A stretch of DNA of 53,679 bases from an uncultured Roseburia sp. (lineage in GTDB: Bacteria > Bacillota > Clostridia > Lachnospirales > Lachnospiraceae). Location: assembly GCA_947567625.1 (NCBI GenBank), contig CANONN010000021.1:1-53679 (forward strand), read 5' to 3'. How positions within the stretch are numbered: position 1 is the first letter of the stretch; each line of letters starts with the position of its first letter. The notes below the pieces were generated by a model that did not search any database, was not told the DNA's origin, and saw only the letters and a program-made list of their open reading frames with translations. A program made the translations under genes and the position numbers. Below are positions 16,681 through 24,614 of this stretch, in pieces.

Positions 16681-17426
16681 AGATCAGGGAAGAGTGGAAG
16701 GCGGCGGATGAGTGGATGCTGCCTTCTTTTATCGCAAAATACGAAAATGACGCCCGAAGCGGCGTTATAAAGCTCGTGGAGCAGGCGGGAAAGAAAATCA
16801 AGGCGCTGGAATTGGAGAGAGCGCGTATTGACCGGCTGAGGGAGTATGAGAAAATGTATGCCGACTGCGGTTTGATCTGCGGTATTGACGAAGTGGGCAG
16901 GGGGCCTTTGGCCGGCCCGGTGGTGGCGGGGGCCGTGATCCTGCCAAAGGACTGCGAAATCTTATATATCAATGATTCCAAAAAGCTTAGCGCCAAAAAG
17001 AGGGAAGAACTCTACGACGTGATTATGGAGCAGGCGGTGGCAACAGGTATTGGCATGGCCGGCCCGGGGCGGATTGACGAGATCAATATCCTGCAGGCGA
17101 CCTACGAAGCCATGCGGGAAGCTATAAGCAAATTGGCGGTGAAGCCCGATATATTATTAAACGATGCGGTGACGATACCGGACGTAGGCATACGCCAGGT
17201 GCCGATCATAGGAGGCGACGGCAAGAGCATTTCGATTGGCACCGCAAGCATCGTGGCGAAAGTGACAAGGGATCGGATGATGATGGAGTACGATAAATCC
17301 ATGCCGGAATACGGGTTTGCATCCAATAAGGGTTATGGGTCGGCAGAACATATTGCCGCGATTAAACAGTACGGTCCGTCCCCGATTCACCGCAGGAGTT
17401 TTATAAAAAATTTTATCTCGGCATAA
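16659..17426 (+). CDS. rnhB: Ribonuclease HII
   Basis: Cleaves RNA in RNA-DNA hybrids and removes misincorporated ribonucleotides. The acidic motif GIDEVGRGPLAGPVVAGAVI begins at residue 75 (D77, E78 catalytic); KKREELYDVI and DGKSISIGTASIVAKVTRD follow as expected. The N-terminal extension of about 70 residues is typical of Firmicutes RNase HII. The start is the last of four tandem copies of the start region. The ribosome site is not obvious: AAAAAGGG lies 12 nt upstream, and a better AGGAG lies about 30 nt upstream in the previous copy. Confidence 0.94.
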   Translation: MQEKTIGEIREEWKAADEWMLPSFIAKYENDARSGVIKLVEQAGKKIKALELERARIDRLREYEKMYADCGLICGIDEVGRGPLAGPVVAGAVILPKDCEILYINDSKKLSAKKREELYDVIMEQAVATGIGMAGPGRIDEINILQATYEAMREAISKLAVKPDILLNDAVTIPDVGIRQVPIIGGDGKSISIGTASIVAKVTRDRMMMEYDKSMPEYGFASNKGYGSAEHIAAIKQYGPSPIHRRSFIKNFISA

Positions 17427-17485
17427 AGTAATACGGTGACGGTTCCGATCACTTATCGTTTGCTGACGATGGAAAGGCAGGGGGT

Positions 17486-19399
17486 ATGATGCAGATTTCG
17501 GATTTATTGGGGCAGTACAGCAGGAATGTTGCCAACGGTACGGAAGAATTAAAGGGCGCGCAGAGTGTGCAAAAGTTAGTTTCCACGTTAAAGGAGCTGT
17601 CGGCCGGCAGTATTTTCGAGGGAACCGTGGCCAGCATCCGAAACGGAAAAGCGGTGCTCTCACTCGGTAACGGGCAGACCATCCTTGCGCGTCTGGACGG
17701 AAAGGCACAGGTGCAGCAGGGAGTTTCCATGTTTTTCCAGGTAAAGTCCAACGACGGCAGTACGCTGGCAATCCGGCCCTATACCGGGATGGGCAACGTC
17801 AAGAACCCAATCCTTTTAAACGCCCTGACGACGGCGGGGATTCCGGTCAACGATAAGACAATGGAGCTGGTAGAGTCGATGATGAAGGAGCAGATGCCGG
17901 TCGGTAAGAACAGTCTGCTCGATATGGCAAGACTGCTCTCGGCTCATCCTGGCGTGGAGCCCTCTACGATCGTGAAAATGGTCAAATACGGGATTCCGGT
18001 CAACCGCGAGATGGCGGCGCAGTTTGAAAATTATGCCATGGACAGACACGCGATTTTGAAGGAGATGGACAGTGCTATCGGCCAGATCGCCTCGTCGCTC
18101 GGCGGCAGTGAGCTCTCGGCGGAGGAATCGTTCTCTCTCTATGGAAAGATCGTCGATATTTTACAGGGCAACGGAGAACGCTATGCTGCGTCCGGGTATG
18201 GACCCAATGGAAACGGGGAGCTTTTGGGAAACGCCGAAAACGGCTTGCAGGGAAATGCCGCCGTTAGGAATCAGGAGTCCATGCTGCTTCGGGAGACGGC
18301 GGCTTCGGATGTGGTGAAGTTTACATTCGGGCAGATTGGCGAGGAGGAGCCTTTAGCCCAGGCTCCCCGGCAGACGGAGAACGGCGTAACACAGCAGGAT
18401 GCGAGGGCGCAGGAGCTGCCGGCGCAGACAAACGGGGCAGCGGAGGGAAGCGATCAGGCTGTGACGTTGGGGCAGGTGCTTGGCGAGGCACAGCTCGCCC
18501 GCCTGGCACGGCTGTTAGAGGGCGTTCCCGTACTGGCGGGAAACGATAAGCTGTTCCCTGCGGCCAGGGAGGAGTTCTTTATCAATACGCTCGAGGAGGA
18601 GCTGCCGGCCGAGACGAATCCGAACGAGGGGGAGGCCGCCGAGGCGGCGGAGGCCAGGACGCAGGACAATGCGCTCGACCGGGAGATGCCGGTACAGAAA
18701 TTTTTGAGCACGGTCAAACAGATTTTTGAGGAGAACAGCCAGTACGGCTTCAGCGGTATCAAAAAGCTCTTTTCATCGAAAGAGTTTGGGGCTGCGCTGC
18801 GAAGCGCTTTTGAGGAGCAGTGGACGATAAAGCCCCAGGAGCTCAAACAGGAAAATAAAATCAGCCAGCTCTACGAAAAGCTGACCAGGCAGATGGCGCA
18901 GGCAGAGAATGTCATGAAAGCTGCCGGTTTGCTGTCGGAGTCCTTTACGCAGACGGCGAACGATATCCGCAGCAATATTGATTTTATGAACCAGATTAAT
19001 CAGGTGTATGCCTATATGCAGCTGCCGCTGAAGATGGCGGGACAAAACGCCAACGGCGAGCTCTATGTCTATACCAACAAAAAGCTGCTGCGCGATAAAA
19101 ACGCGGAGGTGTCGGCGTTTTTGCATTTAGATCTGGAACATCTCGGGAGTACGGACGTTTCCGTGAAAATGCTGCACAAAAATGTGCAGACGAAATTTTA
19201 TCTGGCGGACGACGCGGCATTTCATCTGGTGGAAAAACACATACCGGTTTTGGAGCGTCGCCTCAAGAATAAGGGCTACCATTGTACCATCACACTGTCG
19301 AACGAGGAGAAAAAAGTGAATCTTGTGGAAGACTTTCTCACGCAGGAGAAGCCCTCCGCCGGGGCGGTGCACCGGTATTCCTTTGATGTGAAAGCGTAA
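17486..19399 (+). CDS. FliK-like hook-length-control family protein (YlqG type)
   Basis: A 637-residue hydrophilic protein whose C-terminal third (about residues 500-620) resembles the flagellar hook-length control C domain: LPLKMAGQNANGELYVYTNK, then VSAFLHLDLEHLGSTDVSVK and a helical end. The N-terminal 100 residues are well ordered and the central region is low-complexity and rich in E, A and Q, as in FliK rulers. Like ylqG of Bacillus it stands between rnhB and a FlhB-like small gene, outside a flagellar cluster. Starts at 17486 or 17489 (ATGATG) are equivalent; GGCAGGGGG precedes them. Confidence 0.72.
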   Translation: MMQISDLLGQYSRNVANGTEELKGAQSVQKLVSTLKELSAGSIFEGTVASIRNGKAVLSLGNGQTILARLDGKAQVQQGVSMFFQVKSNDGSTLAIRPYTGMGNVKNPILLNALTTAGIPVNDKTMELVESMMKEQMPVGKNSLLDMARLLSAHPGVEPSTIVKMVKYGIPVNREMAAQFENYAMDRHAILKEMDSAIGQIASSLGGSELSAEESFSLYGKIVDILQGNGERYAASGYGPNGNGELLGNAENGLQGNAAVRNQESMLLRETAASDVVKFTFGQIGEEEPLAQAPRQTENGVTQQDARAQELPAQTNGAAEGSDQAVTLGQVLGEAQLARLARLLEGVPVLAGNDKLFPAAREEFFINTLEEELPAETNPNEGEAAEAAEARTQDNALDREMPVQKFLSTVKQIFEENSQYGFSGIKKLFSSKEFGAALRSAFEEQWTIKPQELKQENKISQLYEKLTRQMAQAENVMKAAGLLSESFTQTANDIRSNIDFMNQINQVYAYMQLPLKMAGQNANGELYVYTNKKLLRDKNAEVSAFLHLDLEHLGSTDVSVKMLHKNVQTKFYLADDAAFHLVEKHIPVLERRLKNKGYHCTITLSNEEKKVNLVEDFLTQEKPSAGAVHRYSFDVKA

Positions 19400-19424
19400 G
19401 TGTCAGCAGAAATGGGGATTATTT

Positions 19425-19739
19425 ATGGAACAGCGAAACGGAAAGGATAAGGAAATCCATAAAGAGCGGACGGCAGTGGCCATCGCCTACGAGCCGGGAG
19501 ACCGGGCGCCCAAAATTCTCGCCTCCGGCAAGGGCGCCGTCGCGGACAGAATCATAGAGAAAGCGAAAGAAAATGACGTTCCGTTCTACAAGGACAACAA
19601 ACTGGCGGAAACGCTCTCGAAGCTTGAGATCGGCGATTCGATTCCGCCGGAGCTCTATGAGGTTGTGGCGGAAATACTGGTGTTCGTGGATGATATGAAC
19701 CGCATGAAAGGCAAGCTGGAGCAGTCGGGCCTGCTGTGA
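19425..19739 (+). CDS. FlhB C-terminal-domain homologue (YlqH type)
   Basis: A 104-residue soluble protein matching the cytoplasmic domain of FlhB/EscU export-switch proteins: TAVAIAYEPGDRAPKILASG, then an AVADRIIEKAKENDVPFYKD block and LSKLEIGDSIPPELYEVVAE. It lacks both the membrane part and the self-cleaving NPTH motif. In Bacillus the equivalent gene follows ylqG. The linked FliK-like protein and FlhB-like fragment suggest a retained interaction of substrate switch and ruler domains, but no role has been shown here. Confidence 0.82.
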   Translation: MEQRNGKDKEIHKERTAVAIAYEPGDRAPKILASGKGAVADRIIEKAKENDVPFYKDNKLAETLSKLEIGDSIPPELYEVVAEILVFVDDMNRMKGKLEQSGLL

Positions 19740-19769
19740 TCTAAACGGGTCAGTACACTAGGCATCGTG

Positions 19770-19900
19770 TGAACAGGCAGAGAAGAAACGGATGCCGGGA
19801 AAATAGGCAGGAAGTCATGGGGATATGCCAGGGAGAAACAGAAGTTGAGAAATATACAGGAAGTCATGGAAACATGCAGGAAAGAGACGGATGGAAGCGC
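19770..19900 (+). repeat. Imperfect ~49-bp tandem repeat before the YraN-family gene
   Basis: CAGGAAGTCATGG occurs at 19808 and 19857 with matching downstream text (GATATGCCAGGGAGAAAC versus AACATGCAGGAAAGAGAC). A further decayed copy (GAACAGGCAGAGAAGAAACG) begins near 19771. The last copy runs up to the gene start. Confidence 0.7.
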
Positions 19901-20254
19901 ATGAATAAGCGTCAGGTGGGCGCACAATACGAGCAGGCAGCGGCGCGGTATTTGGAACAGCGCGGGTATCGTATCATAGAGTCCAATTTCCGCTGCCGCT
20001 GCGGAGAGATTGATCTGGTAGCGCGGGAGGGCGCGTATCTGGTGTTTGTGGAAGTAAAATACAGGAAAGACACCGGCGCCGGAGAGCCGCTTGAGGCTGT
20101 AGATTACCGCAAGCAGCGCCAGATTTCAAGGACGGCGGCTTTTTATCTGCTGCGCCGCGGATACGGGGAAAACACGCCCTGCCGCTTTGATGTTGTGGCG
20201 ATACTGGGGGAGGAGGTGCGGGTCATTCAAAATGCGTTTGAATATGTCCCGTAA
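19901..20254 (+). CDS. YraN/UPF0102 family nuclease-like protein
   Basis: The 117-residue length and the motifs GAQYEQAAARYLEQRGYRII, CRCGEIDLVAREGAYLVFVE and VKYR match the YraN family, which has a PD-(D/E)XK nuclease-like fold with catalytic-looking E, D and E-x-K residues (GEIDLV, FVEVKYR). The start at 19901 is chosen because family members begin at MNKRQVG; the upstream open frame consists of the 49-bp repeats. GGAAG precedes it. Biological substrate is not established for the family. Confidence 0.85.
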   Translation: MNKRQVGAQYEQAAARYLEQRGYRIIESNFRCRCGEIDLVAREGAYLVFVEVKYRKDTGAGEPLEAVDYRKQRQISRTAAFYLLRRGYGENTPCRFDVVAILGEEVRVIQNAFEYVP

Positions 20255-20306
20255 ACATATATTGGCGGAAATGTACCTGGCATAGTCGGTTGGAACAGGA
20301 GGCTTC

Positions 20307-21179
20307 ATGCAGTATTTTCAGGAAAAAGGAAACGAAGTATTAAAGCAGACCGTTTACCCGCAGGCGGACGGCAGCGGTCTAACACTGTTATCCTATCCGC
20401 TGCTTGACGAAACGAACATCGTCAAACACTGTTTTACCACGCGATTTGGCGGCGTCAGTACGGGGGAGTTTGCCTCCATGAATCTCAGTTTTACGAGGGG
20501 AGACAGGGAAGAGGCGGTGCGGGAGAATTTTATGCGTGTCGCGCGGGCGTTGGAGGTGGAGACAGAGAATTTCGTATTTTCCGACCAGACGCACACGACC
20601 AATGTGCGCCGGGTGACAAGGGAGGACGCGGGAAAGGGATTTGTGCGGCCAAGAGATTATGCGGATGTGGACGGACTGATCACCGATGAGCCGGGACTTA
20701 CGCTTGTCACATTTTATGCGGACTGTGTGCCGCTTTATTTTGTCGACCCGGTGCACCGCGCGATCGGGCTTGCCCACTCCGGTTGGCGCGGCACGGCGGC
20801 GCGCATGGGAGCGGTGGCCGTGGCGGCTATGGGCAGGGAGTTTGGCACGAGGCCGGAGGATTTGATCTGTGCGGTCGGGCCGTCCATCTGCCGGGACTGT
20901 TACGAGGTCGGAGAGGATGTGGCACAAAAGTTTCGGGCGGCTTTTGCCGGATGTGAGCGCGAAGTGCTGACAGAAAAGCCGCATCATAAATATCTGCTCG
21001 ATTTGTGGCGGGCCAACGAGCGCGTCTTATTGGAGGCCGGGGTACGGCGCGAGCATCTTGCGGTGGGGCGTCTTTGCACCTGCTGCAATTCAAATATACT
21101 GTTTTCGCACCGGGCAACCGGCGGAAAACGCGGAAACCTTGGGGCTTTTTTGTGCCTCAGGCAGTGTGAACAAAAATAG
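20307..21179 (+). CDS. pgeF: Purine nucleoside phosphorylase / multicopper-oxidase-like YfiH family protein
   Basis: The YfiH/PgeF family: zinc enzymes that process purine nucleosides and, in Escherichia coli, also affect peptidoglycan precursor fidelity. Signatures: HCFTTRFGGVSTGEFASMNL, FSDQTHTTNV, PLYFVDPVHRAIGLAHSGWR and CTCCNSNILFSHRATGGKRG. Histidine and cysteine zinc ligands are in place. The length is 290 residues. GGAGG lies before the ATG. It is the last gene of the rplS-side block. Confidence 0.9.
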   Translation: MQYFQEKGNEVLKQTVYPQADGSGLTLLSYPLLDETNIVKHCFTTRFGGVSTGEFASMNLSFTRGDREEAVRENFMRVARALEVETENFVFSDQTHTTNVRRVTREDAGKGFVRPRDYADVDGLITDEPGLTLVTFYADCVPLYFVDPVHRAIGLAHSGWRGTAARMGAVAVAAMGREFGTRPEDLICAVGPSICRDCYEVGEDVAQKFRAAFAGCEREVLTEKPHHKYLLDLWRANERVLLEAGVRREHLAVGRLCTCCNSNILFSHRATGGKRGNLGAFLCLRQCEQK

Positions 21180-21264
21180 CAGACGAAAAGGGCATCATTG
21201 GAGAGACCGGAAGCGTAAACGCATATCTTAATAAATTCTTTCATTTTTCCTAAAGATATCTGTC

Positions 21265-21293
21265 TTGTTTCTATCCCACAGGAGTGCTATACT
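21265..21293 (+). promoter_or_regulatory. Promoter of the GntR-ABC operon
   Basis: -35 TTGTTT (21265-21270), exactly 17 bp, -10 TATACT (21288-21293) with extended TG at 21285-21286. The start point would be near 21300, directly at the operator-like palindrome. Confidence 0.75.
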
Positions 21294-21297
21294 GACC

Positions 21298-21325
21298 GTA
21301 CTAAGACAGTTAGTACAGTTAGTAC
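21298..21325 (+). promoter_or_regulatory. Operator-like palindrome for the GntR regulator
   Basis: GTACTAA (21298-21304) and TTAGTAC (21310-21316) form a perfect 7-bp inverted repeat with a 5-bp spacer; a second TTAGTAC half-site follows at 21319-21325. The sites cover the predicted transcription start, a position suited to repression of the operon by its own GntR product. Confidence 0.65.
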
Positions 21326-21356
21326 AGTACATGATTAAGATGGGAGGTTTTCCGAT

Positions 21357-21758
21357 TTGATTCAGTTAAATTACCGGGATGCAAAGCCTATTTATGAACA
21401 AATCCAGGATGGGCTGCGAAAACTGATCGTGACGGATTCGCTGGCGGCCAATGATAAGCTGCCCTCGGTGCGGGAAATGGCCGCGAGCCTGGCGATCAAT
21501 CCGAACACGATTCAACGGGCATACCGCGATCTGGAGAGTGAGGGTTATATTTACACCATTGCGGGTAAGGGCTCTTTTGTGGCGGGCCAGAAGGAAGTGG
21601 ACAATGCCAGGGAACATAGCCTGTTTTCCACATTTGATGCCACGGTGGCGGAACTACTGTATCTTTCCGTACCGAAAGGAGATCTGGTTGAGCGGATAGA
21701 TAAAATAGAAAGGGGCGAAGACATTGATACAGGTAAAGCAGGTAAAAAAGAGTTTTAG
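21357..21758 (+). CDS. GntR family regulator, YtrA subfamily
   Basis: A short GntR protein (133 residues) with a winged helix at residues 10-75 (YEQIQDGLRKLIVTDSL, SVREMAASLAINPNTIQRAY, RDLESEGYIYTIAGKGSFVA) and a small C-terminal dimerisation tail. That architecture defines the YtrA subfamily, which usually represses an adjacent ABC transporter operon and responds to cell-wall antibiotics. Translation starts at a TTG, with GGGAGG 9 nt upstream. The frame overlaps the ABC gene by 35 bp. Confidence 0.9.
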   Translation: MIQLNYRDAKPIYEQIQDGLRKLIVTDSLAANDKLPSVREMAASLAINPNTIQRAYRDLESEGYIYTIAGKGSFVAGQKEVDNAREHSLFSTFDATVAELLYLSVPKGDLVERIDKIERGEDIDTGKAGKKEF

Positions 21759-22623
21759 TGGATTTTTGGCGTTGGACGGCGTGGATATGCACGTCAAGAA
21801 AGGGGCTATCTATGGTTTGGTGGGACCAAACGGCGCGGGAAAGTCCACCATCATCCGCCATATCACCGGAGTTTACCGCCCGGATGAGGGGGAGATTCTT
21901 GTCGATGGGGAGCCGGTTTATGAAAATAAGGGCGCGAAAGCCAAGTTTGCTTATATCCCCGATGATCTGTTCTATTTCTTGCAGGCGGATACGATGGAAA
22001 TGAAGCGGTTTTATCAGGGAATTTACGCCAAATTTGACGAAAAGCTGTTTTATCGCATGCAGGAATTCTTTCCGACCATCAATGTAAAGAGAAATATCAG
22101 ACGGTTGTCGAAGGGGATGCAAAAACAGGTCGCGTTCTGGCTCGCCATCTGCTGTAAGCCGGAGCTTTTGATTCTCGATGAGCCGGTCGACGGTTTGGAC
22201 CCTGTGATGCGCCGCCAGATCTGGAGCATTTTAATGTCTGAGGTGGCGGAACATCAGATGACCGTGCTCGTTTCCTCCCACAACCTCAGAGAATTGGAGG
22301 ATGTCTGCGACCATGTGGGGATTATGCATGGCGGTAAGGTGATGATTGAACGTTCGCTCAGCGATCTGCAGGGCAGTGTCTCAAAGATTCAGATCGCCTG
22401 TCCAAGCGGGGCGCCGAAGCTGCCGGATCATCTGGAAGTGCTTCATATTTCAAACACCGGGCGTGTGTATACGCTGATTGTCAGAGGAGATGCGAAAATG
22501 GCACAGGAAGCCTTTCTGGAGGAGAAGCCGTTGATCGTGGATATCTTACCTCTGACTTTGGAAGAAATATTTATTTACGAAATGGGAGGTGTGAACTATG
22601 AAGTCAAAGACATCCTTATTTAA
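21724..22623 (+). CDS. ABC transporter ATP-binding protein (YtrB-like)
   Basis: Walker A GPNGAGKSTIIRHI (about 34-47), signature RLSKGMQKQ (a degenerate LSGGQ) and Walker B LLILDEPVDGLDP are all present, with a following SSHNL H-loop. The length of 299 residues includes a C-terminal extension typical of YtrB/BcrA-like exporters. The TTG start overlaps the regulator gene, and the end overlaps the permease gene by 26 bp, so all three proteins are translationally coupled. Likely role: antibiotic or peptide response. Confidence 0.92.
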   Translation: MIQVKQVKKSFSGFLALDGVDMHVKKGAIYGLVGPNGAGKSTIIRHITGVYRPDEGEILVDGEPVYENKGAKAKFAYIPDDLFYFLQADTMEMKRFYQGIYAKFDEKLFYRMQEFFPTINVKRNIRRLSKGMQKQVAFWLAICCKPELLILDEPVDGLDPVMRRQIWSILMSEVAEHQMTVLVSSHNLRELEDVCDHVGIMHGGKVMIERSLSDLQGSVSKIQIACPSGAPKLPDHLEVLHISNTGRVYTLIVRGDAKMAQEAFLEEKPLIVDILPLTLEEIFIYEMGGVNYEVKDILI

Positions 22624-24469
22624 CCGCACCATATTCAAAAAGAATATTACGCATTATTGGCCGGCGTGGGCGCTGTATCTTGTTTATCTGTTTTTGGCAA
22701 TGCCGTATTTCATGTGGATTATGCTGCAGGATTATGACTATTACAATGAACTGGAGGCGGTGGAGCGGGGCTTGTACGCGATCAACGGTGTGGTGAGAGC
22801 CGGGATGATGGTGCCTGTGATCTTTGTCGTGTCCACCATTATGGCGATGCTTGTTTTCTCTTATCTCTACACAGCGAGAAATGCCAACATGATTCATGCG
22901 CTGCCGGTGACGAGAACGGAGCTTTTTATCACGAATTATCTGTCGGGGCTCGCATTTTTGCTGATTCCGCAGATTCTGACATTTATTGTCACTGCGCTGG
23001 TGGCGCTGGTCAATAATGTGACCTGTATTCAGTACGCGTTTTATGGGATGCTCTGTGCAGCGGGCATGACGATCTTTTTTTACTCTATGGCGGTTTTTGT
23101 GGCGATGTTTACCGGCCAGGTGCTGGCGGTCGGAGCGTATTCGCTGATCATAAACCTGCTTTATGTGGGCTGTGTCGGACTTGTGGGGATGTTTCAGTCG
23201 ATGGTCAGCTATGGGGCAAGCGGAGAAATCACAATCGGCCAATCAGCGATGCTTTCCCCGCTGTATTATCTGTGGACCAACACGGGTGTTGACACCGTTT
23301 TCGGAACGACGGGAAAACTTGAGAGTATTCAGATCAATGGATATACAACGATTTTGGGTTATACGGTCGTAGGCATTGTCCTGATTGCGGCGGCCTATGT
23401 ACTTTACCAGAGACGTCACGTCGAGACGGCGGGCGATTTGGTCAGCATTGGTATCATCAAGCCGATTTTCCGCTGGGGCGTGGCAGTCTGCGGCGGGTTT
23501 ACGATGGCGATGCTGTTTGCCAGCTCTACCAACCAATATAAAATCAATAAAATTTATTTGCTGATTATCATCGGTGTGCTGGTATTTGGTATCCTTTGTT
23601 TCTTTTTGGCGGAGATGCTTTTGGAGAAAAATTTCCGCGTATTCAAAAAAAATCGTCTGATCGAATGTGGCGTGCTGAGCGTGCTGTCCGTTCTGGTAGT
23701 CTTACTGTTTCGGTTTGACGCGTTCGGCATCGAGCGGTATCAGCCGAAAGCGGAGGAGATTGAGAAAGCTTTTGTGTATATGGATTTTGTGATCGACGTA
23801 GACGATGAGGATGTGGATGCGGTGCTTGAGCTGCAAAAAGAGATCATCAAGAATAAAAATGAATACCTCGATCTGGCGGCAAGCACCAATACCGGTTATT
23901 ATTATACGACATTCCGCTATTATCTGAAGGACGGTACGTGTTATACCAGGCGTTATCCGGTGCCCACGACCGAGGAATATCTTGGCAGAGAAGATTCCGC
24001 GGCGGTATGGCTGCTTGCATATGAGAAGGAGCCCAAGCGCATGGCGCGCAATATCCTGGGCACAAATTATGAGGAAAATATTTATTTTTCCGCCAATATC
24101 AGCGTTCATGACGAGGGGGACACTTATCACACCGAAACATTTGGCACGGATGGCGCGGAGGAGATTGCGAAAGCGCTGCTTTTGGATATTGAAGAAGGAA
24201 ATATGTCAGATGTATACCTTTATGCGCTGCAACGCGATACTTTCGAGGAATACAGCGGCATTGAGCTCAACTATGTCAACCCCAACGGAAATCCGAGCGT
24301 ATGGTCTTATTACTATGATTATTTTGCACTAGTGGGCGACCAGGCTGCGGGGAAGAGAGACCGTGAGAAGACCGAAAATACCAGTGTCTATGTCCGCCTG
24401 ACACCGCAGTGCCGCAATCTTTTAAAGGTATTGAACGATTTAGGTATCACCGAGGATATGCTGAAGTAA
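22598..24469 (+). CDS. ABC transporter permease with large C-terminal domain
   Basis: A 623-residue protein with an N-terminal helix (WALYLVYLFLAMPYFMWIML), about nine further hydrophobic segments to residue 375, and a soluble C-terminal region of about 235 residues after a last helix (CGVLSVLSVLVVLLFRFDAF). The C-terminal part is acidic and carries no family motif I know. The paired ATPase and GntR regulator make it the membrane subunit of a YtrA-type transporter. The usual role of such operons is resistance to wall-active compounds. Confidence 0.85.
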   Translation: MKSKTSLFNRTIFKKNITHYWPAWALYLVYLFLAMPYFMWIMLQDYDYYNELEAVERGLYAINGVVRAGMMVPVIFVVSTIMAMLVFSYLYTARNANMIHALPVTRTELFITNYLSGLAFLLIPQILTFIVTALVALVNNVTCIQYAFYGMLCAAGMTIFFYSMAVFVAMFTGQVLAVGAYSLIINLLYVGCVGLVGMFQSMVSYGASGEITIGQSAMLSPLYYLWTNTGVDTVFGTTGKLESIQINGYTTILGYTVVGIVLIAAAYVLYQRRHVETAGDLVSIGIIKPIFRWGVAVCGGFTMAMLFASSTNQYKINKIYLLIIIGVLVFGILCFFLAEMLLEKNFRVFKKNRLIECGVLSVLSVLVVLLFRFDAFGIERYQPKAEEIEKAFVYMDFVIDVDDEDVDAVLELQKEIIKNKNEYLDLAASTNTGYYYTTFRYYLKDGTCYTRRYPVPTTEEYLGREDSAAVWLLAYEKEPKRMARNILGTNYEENIYFSANISVHDEGDTYHTETFGTDGAEEIAKALLLDIEEGNMSDVYLYALQRDTFEEYSGIELNYVNPNGNPSVWSYYYDYFALVGDQAAGKRDREKTENTSVYVRLTPQCRNLLKVLNDLGITEDMLK

Positions 24470-24516
24470 ACGTACAAGGAAGTAAAATAGAAATTTGCAG
24501 ACGGATGCTTATGAGG

Positions 24517-24552
24517 AAAAAAGCAGGAATTGGTTGTGATTCCTGCTTTTTT
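24517..24552 (+). terminator. Rho-independent terminator of the GntR-ABC operon
   Basis: AAAAAAGCAGGAAT (24517-24530) pairs with ATTCCTGCTTTTTT (24539-24552) with an 8-nt loop; the T-run makes it a textbook intrinsic terminator, and the matching A-run lets it work in both directions. Confidence 0.92.
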
Positions 24553-24614
24553 AGTGTAAACTGATACTATCAAGAAACGGACAGCGGATGACCGCGCGAA
24601 AAGGGGCAGTGACT

